A DNA stretch of 64,000 nucleotides from Deltaproteobacteria bacterium (GTDB lineage Bacteria > Desulfobacterota > Desulfuromonadia > Desulfuromonadales > Geopsychrobacteraceae): the NCBI GenBank assembly GCA_024280485.1, contig JAJRQB010000117.1:50998-114997 (forward strand), in the 5' to 3' direction. Both the position numbers and the translations under genes were made by a program. Shown piece after piece: positions 20,879 through 30,265 of this stretch (within the stretch, counting starts at the first letter, position 1; the number at the start of each line of letters is the position of its first letter). Below the pieces are notes generated by a model that saw nothing but the letters and a program-made list of their open reading frames with translations, had not been told where the DNA came from and searched no databases.

Positions 20879-22972
20879 TCATTCCTTACATCGAACCACA
20901 AGAATCGTCAGGTCATCCGGCAGTGGATTATCTTTGGGAACCAAAGCCACCAACCGGTCAACGATTTCCTTGGCGGTTGTACTTCCTTCAATTTTCGTAG
21001 CGAAAAATTCTGCACCCGGTGGCTCGTCCGGGAAGGCGTCGACTAGACCATCACTGTAGAGCACTAGTGCATCACCGCCGTTCAGGACCAGTCCACCCTC
21101 CTGATATTCATCCACAGAAGGAACGCCTAAAGGCAATCCCCTCGGACTCAGTTCATCAACTTGACCATTCGACCGCCGACAGAACACCCAACCATGACCG
21201 CAATCGACAAAGGTCAGACGCCGGGTTGCCACCTCCAACTGCGCATGGAAAAGGGTAACAAAACTGTCTGAGCGATCTAGATCCTGACGGATAGCCTGAT
21301 CGGCCAGTTTCAGGGCTAGCGCAGGGGGGTGTTCCTGTGACACTGCTCGCAGGGTTGCGCGAACCGTCGCCATCAACATTGAGGCGGGCATCCCCTTCCC
21401 CATGACATCACCCAGAGTGAAAGACACGGCCCCCGAGGCGAGTCTCTGCCAGTCATAGAAATCGCCACCAACATGGTAGGCGGGCTGACACCAGGCCGCG
21501 AATTCAAACCCCGGAACCTCCAGCTCTTTATGCGGTAAGAGTTTTGACTGAACTTCGGCTGCCAATTCTAGTTGAGCCTGGAGTTTCTCCGCCCGTTTGC
21601 GCTCGGTGATATCCTGCAGTGTAATGATCATCAAATTCTTGTCCAGCATCGGAATGCCGTTTATCAGCAGAGTTGCCTCATCGCCATTCCCTTTAACAAT
21701 CGGCACCTCCCAAATCATTTTTGACGCATCGCCCTGCTTGATATCGCCATAAATTTTGTCGAAATAATACTTACGTAGTTCAGGATCGGGATAGAGCAGC
21801 TCCCAAAAGTGCTCAAGGCTAAGCCAAAGTTCCTGTCTCGGCCAGCCGAGGATTTCCTCCACCTTGCGGTTGGCGTACAGATATTTGTGGTTGTCTGCGG
21901 CTTCTACGGAGAGGCCGATCGGCAGATTATCCATGATCGTCTCAATGAAGACATTCCGTTCGCGTAAGGAATCAAGCGCGTGCATCCGTTCACTGATATC
22001 GCTCATAATGATCAGGGCAATTCTCCGTTCACCTACATCTACAGCCTTCATCAGGAGATCAATATCAACAGAGTTGGTACCCTGCCGTTGAATAGCTAAC
22101 TGGAAGGATTGCGGCTGCCCGTCCAAAGCCATTGCCAGATGACTCTCGATCAGACTGCGCGTCTCAGGATCGGCTGAAAGTATTTCCGCAAACGGACGTC
22201 CGACGATTTCGGCCCGTTCCAGTTGACAGAGGTTACAGGCCTGCTCGTTGCAATCCTCAACCAGTTCTCCCTGCAGGAGAACCCCGTTGGGCGAACCATC
22301 GAAGATGTTGCGGTATCGGACTTCACTCTCATGCAAACGCCTCAACATTGGATTGCCGATCCGCAGAAAGAAAGCGGCTCCTAACACAACCAGAACCATG
22401 GTGGCAGCAGCAGCCAGCCAACTGGCCCGGATAAATGGTGCCCGAATCTCCTGCAGATCAATTTTAGCGACCAGGCCGAGGTTGAGAACAGCCACCGGCT
22501 CAAAGGCTAACAGCACCCTCTCCCCTCGGTAGTCGAGACCGATGAGAGTTCCTGATTCGCCAGCAAGTGCGCGCCGCATAGGCGCATCCGGAAGGGAAGA
22601 GATTGGGAGCGGCTCGGGATGTTCGGCAGGGAGGTTGCGGTGTTTCAAGAGAAAAACGATCTCGTCTCTCTCCTGTTTACCCAGGCTGAACTCCCCGCTC
22701 CTGCCAAACCCCCGCAAGCTGTCATGGGCATCGGCGATCTCATCAATGGTTCGAGCCATGAGTCGACCGGGGATATCTTCGTCAACATAGTTGCGGTTGA
22801 AATGAGCCATCGCCTCTATCATTCGAGCCTGGCTTTTAGCGATATCAAGCAGCTCTATTCGTTTCTCTTCAAAGGCCGTTTGGTACAGAGCGAACAGTGA
22901 GAGCCCTGATGCACAGAGAGCGACAGCTGTCATGATGAAAATCAACAATAAGAACCTACGTCTTTCACCCAT
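20879..22972 (-). CDS. PAS-containing sensor with SpoIIE-type PP2C phosphatase domain
   Basis: N-term TM plus DUF3365-like sensor, two PAS regions, C-term GGDFYDWQRL...LGDVMGKGMPASMLMA...LYSDGLVDA. Confidence 0.88.
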   Translation of the reverse strand: MGERRRFLLLIFIMTAVALCASGLSLFALYQTAFEEKRIELLDIAKSQARMIEAMAHFNRNYVDEDIPGRLMARTIDEIADAHDSLRGFGRSGEFSLGKQERDEIVFLLKHRNLPAEHPEPLPISSLPDAPMRRALAGESGTLIGLDYRGERVLLAFEPVAVLNLGLVAKIDLQEIRAPFIRASWLAAAATMVLVVLGAAFFLRIGNPMLRRLHESEVRYRNIFDGSPNGVLLQGELVEDCNEQACNLCQLERAEIVGRPFAEILSADPETRSLIESHLAMALDGQPQSFQLAIQRQGTNSVDIDLLMKAVDVGERRIALIIMSDISERMHALDSLRERNVFIETIMDNLPIGLSVEAADNHKYLYANRKVEEILGWPRQELWLSLEHFWELLYPDPELRKYYFDKIYGDIKQGDASKMIWEVPIVKGNGDEATLLINGIPMLDKNLMIITLQDITERKRAEKLQAQLELAAEVQSKLLPHKELEVPGFEFAAWCQPAYHVGGDFYDWQRLASGAVSFTLGDVMGKGMPASMLMATVRATLRAVSQEHPPALALKLADQAIRQDLDRSDSFVTLFHAQLEVATRRLTFVDCGHGWVFCRRSNGQVDELSPRGLPLGVPSVDEYQEGGLVLNGGDALVLYSDGLVDAFPDEPPGAEFFATKIEGSTTAKEIVDRLVALVPKDNPLPDDLTILVVRCKE

Positions 22973-23335
22973 TGCTTTTGACTCGCTATCCCCCCTGCTG
23001 AAAACCACCTGCCCGCCAACTACCTGCAGTTCAACTCTATCAAAGATTTGACAAAACCATACTTGCACTCAGGTGTAGTGAAATCGTTTATGCCTATAGT
23101 ATTCCTATAAATTTATTCCTATAAATTAAAAAGAGCCCTGCAATGTTTTGCAGAGCCCTATCGAACATCTCGACAAGCAGGTTTGTCTGTCGATCCACTT
23201 CAGACGATGGTAATCGCCAGCAATAGAGATTCATGTAAGGTGAACACCGCCCTTTACCACCCAGCTTAAGCAAGAAATGGGATTACCTACACGGGACTTC
23301 ATGTCCACCAGACTTACACAGCAGACAGTCAGAAA

Positions 23336-23926
23336 TCATCTAGGAGAAGAGACCCCGTCCCAGAATATCTCGAACAGGGTATCGATTTGCCCGGCCAGAC
23401 TATACTCCTGCTGGCGGTAGACCCACATACAGAAACTATGCATGATGATCCCGTACATGACGTCGACAAACATCGAGGTCCGCACCTCCGACTTCAGGCC
23501 ACCCTCTTCCTGCCCTTGCCTGAGGACATCGAGAAAGATATCGATCATCTTCTCCTGCGGAAAGGTCTTATCCTCGAGCCAGGTCTTCCGTGGCAGGGTC
23601 ATGAAGAGGATCTTCGCCTTGGCGGGATTCCTCTCCCAAAAATCGAGCTGTACCCAGAATACTTTTCTCAACTTTTCCTTTAAATCCGCAATCCCCTGCA
23701 GGTGATCGGTCATCCTTTCAGTCAGATCGGCAAGCCAGTCATCAATGAAATCGAACAGCAATCTCTCCTTACACTCGTACTGACCGTAAATAGTCGCGAA
23801 ACTGATACCAGCCTGCTTGGCAATAGCACGCATGCTGACCTTATGAAAATCGGAGGTCGAAAAATTTTCCAAAACAGCCTGTTCAAGGCGTAGATAAACA
23901 TCCGATTTCATATTAACTGAATTCAT
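23336..23926 (-). CDS. TetR/AcrR family transcriptional regulator
   Basis: N-term HTH VSMRAIAKQAGISFATIYGQYECKERLLFDFID. Confidence 0.9.
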   Translation of the reverse strand: MNSVNMKSDVYLRLEQAVLENFSTSDFHKVSMRAIAKQAGISFATIYGQYECKERLLFDFIDDWLADLTERMTDHLQGIADLKEKLRKVFWVQLDFWERNPAKAKILFMTLPRKTWLEDKTFPQEKMIDIFLDVLRQGQEEGGLKSEVRTSMFVDVMYGIIMHSFCMWVYRQQEYSLAGQIDTLFEIFWDGVSSPR

Positions 23927-24071
23927 TATTCACGTCGCTTCGCGGTAGAAATTCGACCCTGTTGAGGAATCTAGATACCAGTCAGTCTAGAGCGAATCCG
24001 GAACAGGGGCAATCATCTCTGAAAATAAATATCCCTCTCCCGCATCGACTAACCCGACGTCGTGATAATCA

Positions 24072-25523
24072 TTACAAACCCAATAGGCTTTCGACCTTTT
24101 CAATCTTTCGATCCAATTGAGCCTGGCGAGCAATCATAATCCGTTGCGCCATCGGTGGACCCGCCCCGTGCATCGACTCGACAAGATAGGCGACCGAACC
24201 GGCACCGACCACCAGATTCTCGATCAGACGCAAGACCTTCATTCGATCGATTGGGTCTACTCCCTCAACCGCTGTCAGATACTTGCGGATGTAGGGTCCG
24301 GTCACCGGATCATCAAGGTCCTTGGCCGCCGGCAGGGTACCAATCAGGCCCCCAGCCAGATCGGTTGCCAGACGGGCCAACTCATAGGGGAAGCGCGTAA
24401 CATTCAGCTTACAGACATTAGCCAGCAGCGAATCGATCTCGTAATTTCCGGCTGGGCGTTGGTACCCCTGAGACGAACAGGCGATGCCGCAGGCGAACAG
24501 GGTCTCGTTGAGATGGATCATCTCGACGATCTTGTCGCGCACGTGTGAGGCCTTATCGACACCGTTCATCTTGGCGATCAACGCCGTGGCACCGATGAGG
24601 ATATCGCCAACCCCAGACTTGCAGCCGCCGTAACTCTGGCGGTGATAGGAGGCAAACCGCTCCACCAACTGGCCGGAAAACTCGACCTCACCATCCATGA
24701 AAATACGCTCTGTCGGCACAAACACATCATCAAAAATGGTCATCACTTCCTGTCCGCCGAAGCAGGAGTTTCCCACGTCGATAGGCTGGTCCTCCACCTT
24801 GCGCGTATCACTCGCCTGACGACCGTAGATGTAATGAAGCCCCTCACTGTCGGTCGGCAAGGCAAAGCAGACAGCATATTCCTCCTCGCCTGGGCGCATA
24901 GTCAGGGTCGGCATGACGATCATTTCGTGAGAATTGAGCATGCCGGTCTGATGAAGTTTGGCGCCGCGAACCACAATGCCATCATCTCTCCGCTCAACGA
25001 CCCGCAGGTATTGATCGGGGTCGGCCTGTTCACCGGGCCGCTTGCCGCGGTCCCCCTTGGGATCGGTCATCGCTCCATCCACCACCAGATCTTCACTCTG
25101 CACCCTCTGCCAGAACTGACGAAAGCGCTCATGGTAAACAGTGCCATGCTTCTGGTCACACTCGTAGGTAACACTGAAAGCGGCGTTAGCGGCATCCATA
25201 CCGACGCAGCGCTGGAAACAGCAACCGGTCTGACTGCCGTAATGACGCTGCATCTTAACCTTGTCGATCAAGTCTTCGGTGCTCTGATGTAGATGGGTAA
25301 AGCGGTTGATCTCTTCACCGGTGAGGGACGACTTAACCCTAAACAGCTTACGAAGCTCTGGATCCTCGTCATGCGGACCATCAAACGTAATCGCGACCGC
25401 CTGCAACGAGGGCCTGATCATCGGATGCTGCGTATGATTGCCGACCTTTTTGCCCATCACCTGTGCTTCAAGCCCCAATGCTTCGATAGAGGCGATATAT
25501 TCCTTGCTGTTTTTAAGTGCCAT
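24072..25523 (-). CDS. abfD: 4-hydroxybutyryl-CoA dehydratase / vinylacetyl-CoA isomerase (4-HPA hydroxylase family)
   Basis: CCFQRCVGMDAANA and HRQSYGGCKSG cluster-ligand motifs; start MALKNSKEYIASIEAL. Confidence 0.85.
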   Translation of the reverse strand: MALKNSKEYIASIEALGLEAQVMGKKVGNHTQHPMIRPSLQAVAITFDGPHDEDPELRKLFRVKSSLTGEEINRFTHLHQSTEDLIDKVKMQRHYGSQTGCCFQRCVGMDAANAAFSVTYECDQKHGTVYHERFRQFWQRVQSEDLVVDGAMTDPKGDRGKRPGEQADPDQYLRVVERRDDGIVVRGAKLHQTGMLNSHEMIVMPTLTMRPGEEEYAVCFALPTDSEGLHYIYGRQASDTRKVEDQPIDVGNSCFGGQEVMTIFDDVFVPTERIFMDGEVEFSGQLVERFASYHRQSYGGCKSGVGDILIGATALIAKMNGVDKASHVRDKIVEMIHLNETLFACGIACSSQGYQRPAGNYEIDSLLANVCKLNVTRFPYELARLATDLAGGLIGTLPAAKDLDDPVTGPYIRKYLTAVEGVDPIDRMKVLRLIENLVVGAGSVAYLVESMHGAGPPMAQRIMIARQAQLDRKIEKVESLLGL

Positions 25524-25599
25524 GCTCCCACTCCTGTAAATAATTGCTCCGCGGATCAACTCTTGCGGCAGCGAATTCCGAAAAAACCGTCTTTCGCGT

Positions 25600-26370
25600 T
25601 CAGCTTCGCTTTTGCCAACGAGTTTTCAGTCGGGTCAGCTCTGCGCCATTTTCCCGGTTAATCAACTGATGCAGGAGAACCGGCGCTTCGCCAGTCTCGA
25701 GCAGTTTGCTGCATGAGAGGATCTGCTCACCGTGATAGGCCGCCACCTTATAGACAATCTCAAATTCTGCCGGTCGATACTCTTTGCTGATCGCTTCCGG
25801 GACCGCTTCCAGAGCCCAACCGGCGTAGATAGTGTTGTTCACATGCTGGTTGATATCAAGATCAGCCAGACGCACCCTGAAGTCTATTTCAATGTCCGCT
25901 TCATCCATTTCCGGGAGAGACCTGGAAGCAGGGGCAAGCGCCTGCCGCTCTAAGCAAGGATATCCCGGCAGCGTCACATCCAACCTGGCCGGACGCATGC
26001 TTTTCAGGTTGAGCAGGACCCAGGAGCTGCTGGCCTGCAGAAGCAACTGATTGTTTTGATCACGGGCTTCAAAGTCCCGCAGGGCGAACAACCCGTCTCT
26101 GCCCGAGGGCCAGGTTTGCACTTGGATCGATTCACCGCTCGCGGGATAGCGGAGTATCCGGGTCCGCGACCGCTGCAGGACCCAGGTCAGATTATTGCGT
26201 AGCAGTCCGGCTACCGAAAATCCGAGCATGGCCGCGTGCTCACTCGCCATATCCTGCAGGTAATTGAGGATCGCTACCGGCTGCAACTGGCCCTGGAAAT
26301 CGACCTCATATGAACGGACCCGGTAGTTTCGCTCATGCAGCCTGATGTCTTGAACTTGCGTTTCAGACAA
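25600..26370 (-). CDS. Acyl-ACP thioesterase (FatA/FatB-like)
   Basis: Two hot-dog halves: YRVRSYEVDFQGQLQPVAILNYLQDMASEHA ... RVRLADLDINQHVNNTIYAGWALEAVP. Confidence 0.85.
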   Translation of the reverse strand: MSETQVQDIRLHERNYRVRSYEVDFQGQLQPVAILNYLQDMASEHAAMLGFSVAGLLRNNLTWVLQRSRTRILRYPASGESIQVQTWPSGRDGLFALRDFEARDQNNQLLLQASSSWVLLNLKSMRPARLDVTLPGYPCLERQALAPASRSLPEMDEADIEIDFRVRLADLDINQHVNNTIYAGWALEAVPEAISKEYRPAEFEIVYKVAAYHGEQILSCSKLLETGEAPVLLHQLINRENGAELTRLKTRWQKRS

Positions 26371-27121
26371 TAGTCATTCCGCCATCTACTGCGATAACCT
26401 GGCCGGTTATGTACGCCGAAGCATCTGAGGCCAATAGTACGGCAACCCCCTTCAGATCCTCTTCGCCGCCGGCCCGCCCCAGCGGACAACCGACCCGTTC
26501 GATGGTCCCTTTGGTCATCCTGGTCGGGAAGAAACCCGGCGCAATCGCATTGACAGTAATCTGATACTGCGCCCATTCCGCAGCCAGAGCCCGGGTCATA
26601 TTTACCATCCCGCCCTTGCTGGTGTTATAGGCCAGAGTAGACATCACCTGAGGATCGTTACCCAGCAAGCCGGCGACCGAAGCGATGTTGATGATTCGTC
26701 CCCGTCGGCATGGGATCATGGAAAGTTTCCCGACCGCCTGGGTGACCAGAAAGGCTCCGGTCAGGTTCAGATTGATGACCTTCTGCCAGGCATCCAAAGG
26801 GTGTTCCTCGGCGGGCGCTCCCCATGTGGTTCCGGCATTGTTGACCAGGATGTCGATCTGACCCCAGGTTTTCAGCACCTGCTCAACCATCGGTGTGACT
26901 GCGGCCGTATCGGAAAGGTCACAGACTAGGGGGAGGACCTCTATCCCCTGCTGAAGAAGAAGTCCTGCAGCTTTCTCCAACTCGTCAGCCTTGCGCGCGG
27001 TGATGACCAGCCTGGCCCCCATCTCCCCCAATCCTGCGGCGATCTGCAAGCCAAGACCACGGGAGCCTCCGGTGATCAGGGCAACCTGTCCCCTAAGGTC
27101 CAGTAAACTTTTAACACTCAT
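26363..27121 (-). CDS. SDR-family oxidoreductase (3-oxoacyl-ACP reductase-like)
   Basis: VALITGGSRGLGLQIA, NNAG, YNTSKGG. Confidence 0.9.
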   Translation of the reverse strand: MSVKSLLDLRGQVALITGGSRGLGLQIAAGLGEMGARLVITARKADELEKAAGLLLQQGIEVLPLVCDLSDTAAVTPMVEQVLKTWGQIDILVNNAGTTWGAPAEEHPLDAWQKVINLNLTGAFLVTQAVGKLSMIPCRRGRIINIASVAGLLGNDPQVMSTLAYNTSKGGMVNMTRALAAEWAQYQITVNAIAPGFFPTRMTKGTIERVGCPLGRAGGEEDLKGVAVLLASDASAYITGQVIAVDGGMTIV

Positions 27122-27159
27122 ATGCCAGTCTCCTTCGAAATCGCTCCTGCAAATTTCCC

Positions 27160-28962
27160 TTAAAACCACTCGTCCTGCATGTCCAGGCAGGTAGGATCCA
27201 TCTCCCTGAGAATCCGGCTCTGGGCCTCGATCTTGGGCAGTTCCCATCTGAAGAAATAGCGGCAAGCCTGTAGCTTGCCACGATAGAAATCTCTATCCGC
27301 CTCAGAAGCCGTCTCCAGTTGTCCGTTTGCGACCAACCCCTGGCGCAGCCACATCCAGGCGATGATCACGTGTCCCAGCATCCCCAGATACACAGATGCG
27401 TTGGCAAGATAGGCTTCAACGCCTGCCTGCTCTTGTGCTTCCTGAAGTGCTGCGGTGGTTTCCTCAACCAGCAGCAGAGCCTGATGTAACTCTCGGGACC
27501 AAGCATTAAGTGAGGGTTCATCGCTTGCCTGTCCAACTGTTTCGGCGATTTCTTTGAGTAACAGTTTAAAAGCCGCACCATTGGACATTGAGACCTTGCG
27601 CCCCAGCAGATCGATCCCCTGAATGGCATTGGTCCCTTCGTGAATGGGATTGAGGCGATTGTCGCGGTAATACTGTTCCACCGGGTATTCGCGAGTGTAA
27701 CCGTAGCCGCCCAGTATCTGAATGGCCTGGTTGTTTGCCTCGAGACAGTATTCCGAAGGCCAGGCCTTCACGATGGGCGTGAGGATATCGAGGAGCAGAC
27801 CGCTCTCGCGGCGAACCTGCTCATCGGGCGAACTCTTCTGCTGATCGACCAGCCAGGCCGCATAGAGTCCCAGGGCATAGGCCCCTTCCACGTAGGCCTT
27901 TTGTTGCAGCAGCATGCGCCGGACATCGGCATGCTCCACCAGCATGACCTGTTTGGCCTGCGGATCCTTATTGCCCGGCAGCCGGCCCTGGGGACGGTTG
28001 CGGGCGTAGTCGAGAGAATATAGATAACCGGCATAGCCGAGCATAGCCGCGCCCATCCCTACACCGATCCGGGCCTCATTCATCATGTGAAACATGTAGT
28101 TCAAGCCCTTGTGCGGCTCGCCGATCAGGTAGCCAACGCAGTTACCATTCTCCCCAAAATTCAGGGCGGTAGAGGTAGTGCCGCGGTAGCCCATCTTGTG
28201 CAGCAGTCCGGAAAGAGCCACGTCATTATGTTCGCCGAGGCTGCCATCGGAATTGACGTGGTAGCGCGGCACCAGGAACAGGGAGATCCCCTTGACTCCG
28301 GCCGGCGCCCCCTTGATACGCGCCAGCACGAGATGGACGATATTCTCAGATAATTCATGTTCGCCGCCGGAAATAAACATCTTGTTCCCACGGATCAGAT
28401 AATGTCCCTCCGAGATAGACTCGGCTGTGGTTGTAATATCTGACAGTGAGGACCCAGCCTGCGGCTCGGTCAAGGCCATGGTGCCGAAACAGCGCCCGTC
28501 GAGCATCTGCGGCAGGTAGCGACTCTTCTGTTCTTCCGAACCGAAGGCCTCAATCACATTGGCCGCCGCGATTGTCAGAAACGGGTAGGCAACTGTAGCG
28601 ATATTGGCGGCCTGAAAGATGGCAAAGCAGGCCTGGTTGACCACCCAGGGCAGCTGGATCCCCCCCAATTCTTCGGAATGGTGGCCAGCAAAGAAACCAG
28701 CCTCGGCAAAGATCTGGATCGCTTCTTTCACCTCGGGAATAATCTTCACCTGCCCATCGACCATCACCGGTTCATTCTTGTCCGATTCCGTGTTGTGGGA
28801 ATGGAAATGTTCCGTCGCGATCTGCGCGGCCACCTCGATGATCGCATCAAAGGTCTCCGTGGAATGCTCCTGGTAATAGTCATGCTTGGTTAAATGTTCT
28901 ACTTCGAGCAACTCATTGAGCACAAAGTTCATATTGCGTCGATCAAAGAATGGGATAGCCAT
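27160..28962 (-). CDS. Acyl-CoA dehydrogenase
   Basis: 600 aa, MALTEPQAGSSLSDITT, YRDNRLNPIHEGTNAIQGIDLLGRKV. Confidence 0.93.
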   Translation of the reverse strand: MAIPFFDRRNMNFVLNELLEVEHLTKHDYYQEHSTETFDAIIEVAAQIATEHFHSHNTESDKNEPVMVDGQVKIIPEVKEAIQIFAEAGFFAGHHSEELGGIQLPWVVNQACFAIFQAANIATVAYPFLTIAAANVIEAFGSEEQKSRYLPQMLDGRCFGTMALTEPQAGSSLSDITTTAESISEGHYLIRGNKMFISGGEHELSENIVHLVLARIKGAPAGVKGISLFLVPRYHVNSDGSLGEHNDVALSGLLHKMGYRGTTSTALNFGENGNCVGYLIGEPHKGLNYMFHMMNEARIGVGMGAAMLGYAGYLYSLDYARNRPQGRLPGNKDPQAKQVMLVEHADVRRMLLQQKAYVEGAYALGLYAAWLVDQQKSSPDEQVRRESGLLLDILTPIVKAWPSEYCLEANNQAIQILGGYGYTREYPVEQYYRDNRLNPIHEGTNAIQGIDLLGRKVSMSNGAAFKLLLKEIAETVGQASDEPSLNAWSRELHQALLLVEETTAALQEAQEQAGVEAYLANASVYLGMLGHVIIAWMWLRQGLVANGQLETASEADRDFYRGKLQACRYFFRWELPKIEAQSRILREMDPTCLDMQDEWF

Positions 28963-29005
28963 ATCTCAATTCTCACTTTTGAATGTTAGGGTTCCGTACC
29001 TGGCA

Positions 29006-30208
29006 CTAAGCGACCTCGAACAGTCCCGCCGCACCCATGCCGCCACCGACACACATGGTGACCACCACGTATTTGACGCCACGCCGCTTTCCTTCGATCA
29101 GTGCGTGACTGACCAGGCGGGCGCCGGTCATGCCGTAAGGGTGGCCGATCGAGACGCCACCGCCGTTGACATTGTACTTATCCGGATCTATTTCAAGCCG
29201 GTCACGGCAGTAAAGCGCCTGGCAGGCGAAGGCCTCATTCAACTCCCAGAGGCCGATATCATTGATCGACAGGCTGTGCTGTTTCAATAGTTTTGGGACA
29301 GCGTAGATCGGGCCGATGCCCATCTCCTCGGGTTCGTTACCCGCCACCATCATGCCGCGGTAGATACCCAGGGGTTCAAGACCTCTCTGTTCAGCCAACT
29401 TGCGTTCCATGACGACGCAGGCGGAGGCGGCATCAGAGAGCTGACTGGCGTTGCCGGCGGTAATGGTGCCGCCCTCGATGACCGGTTTCAGACTTTGCAG
29501 ACTCTCCAGGGTCGTCTCAGGACGGTTCCCTTCATCTTTGGTCAGAGTGACTTCCTGGTAGCTGACTTCTCTGGTCTCCTTATTCATCACGGCCTTGACC
29601 GTGGTGAGTGGAACAATCTCGTCATCGAACTTACCCGCAGCCTGACCGGCGGCTGTGCGCTGTTGTGACTGCAGGGCATACAGGTCCTGGGCTTCGCGGC
29701 TGATGCCGTATTTCTTCACCACATTTTCAGCGGTATATAGCATCGGCATATAGGCATGTTCGGCGTGTTTGATCACATTGTCGTCTGTTTCAGCCGAGGC
29801 CCACTCAAAATATTTGTTCTGTACGGAGGAGATATTATCCTGCCCCCCGGCCACGACGACCTGCATACCGTCGACGATGATCTGCTTCGCGGCAGTCGCA
29901 ATCGACATCAGGCCGGAAGAACACTGGCGATCGATGGTCTGGCCTGAGGCTGAATATGGCAGTCCTGCGGCGAGGGCCGAAAGGCGGCCGATATTCATGC
30001 CGGCGGTGCCGGCACTCAAGACGGTACCGATGATGACGTCGTCGACCTCGCCGCCCTCGATACCGGCACGATCAACCGCGTGTCGGATTGCATGGCCCAT
30101 CAGGGTCGGTGACTTTGTGTTATTAAAGGCCCCACGGAACGCTTTACCGATCGGGGTGCGGGCGGTGGAAACTATTACTGCGTCTTTCATTCTGATCACC
30201 TTTTCCAA
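29006..30208 (-). CDS. Acetyl-CoA acetyltransferase/thiolase
   Basis: [45 protein letters not shown]. Confidence 0.94.
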   Translation of the reverse strand: MEKVIRMKDAVIVSTARTPIGKAFRGAFNNTKSPTLMGHAIRHAVDRAGIEGGEVDDVIIGTVLSAGTAGMNIGRLSALAAGLPYSASGQTIDRQCSSGLMSIATAAKQIIVDGMQVVVAGGQDNISSVQNKYFEWASAETDDNVIKHAEHAYMPMLYTAENVVKKYGISREAQDLYALQSQQRTAAGQAAGKFDDEIVPLTTVKAVMNKETREVSYQEVTLTKDEGNRPETTLESLQSLKPVIEGGTITAGNASQLSDAASACVVMERKLAEQRGLEPLGIYRGMMVAGNEPEEMGIGPIYAVPKLLKQHSLSINDIGLWELNEAFACQALYCRDRLEIDPDKYNVNGGGVSIGHPYGMTGARLVSHALIEGKRRGVKYVVVTMCVGGGMGAAGLFEVA

Positions 30209-30265
30209 GAGTCCGTCGGACTTAACAAGAACCTGCTGCGTTAAACTGCGGGTTTGATAATTTAT

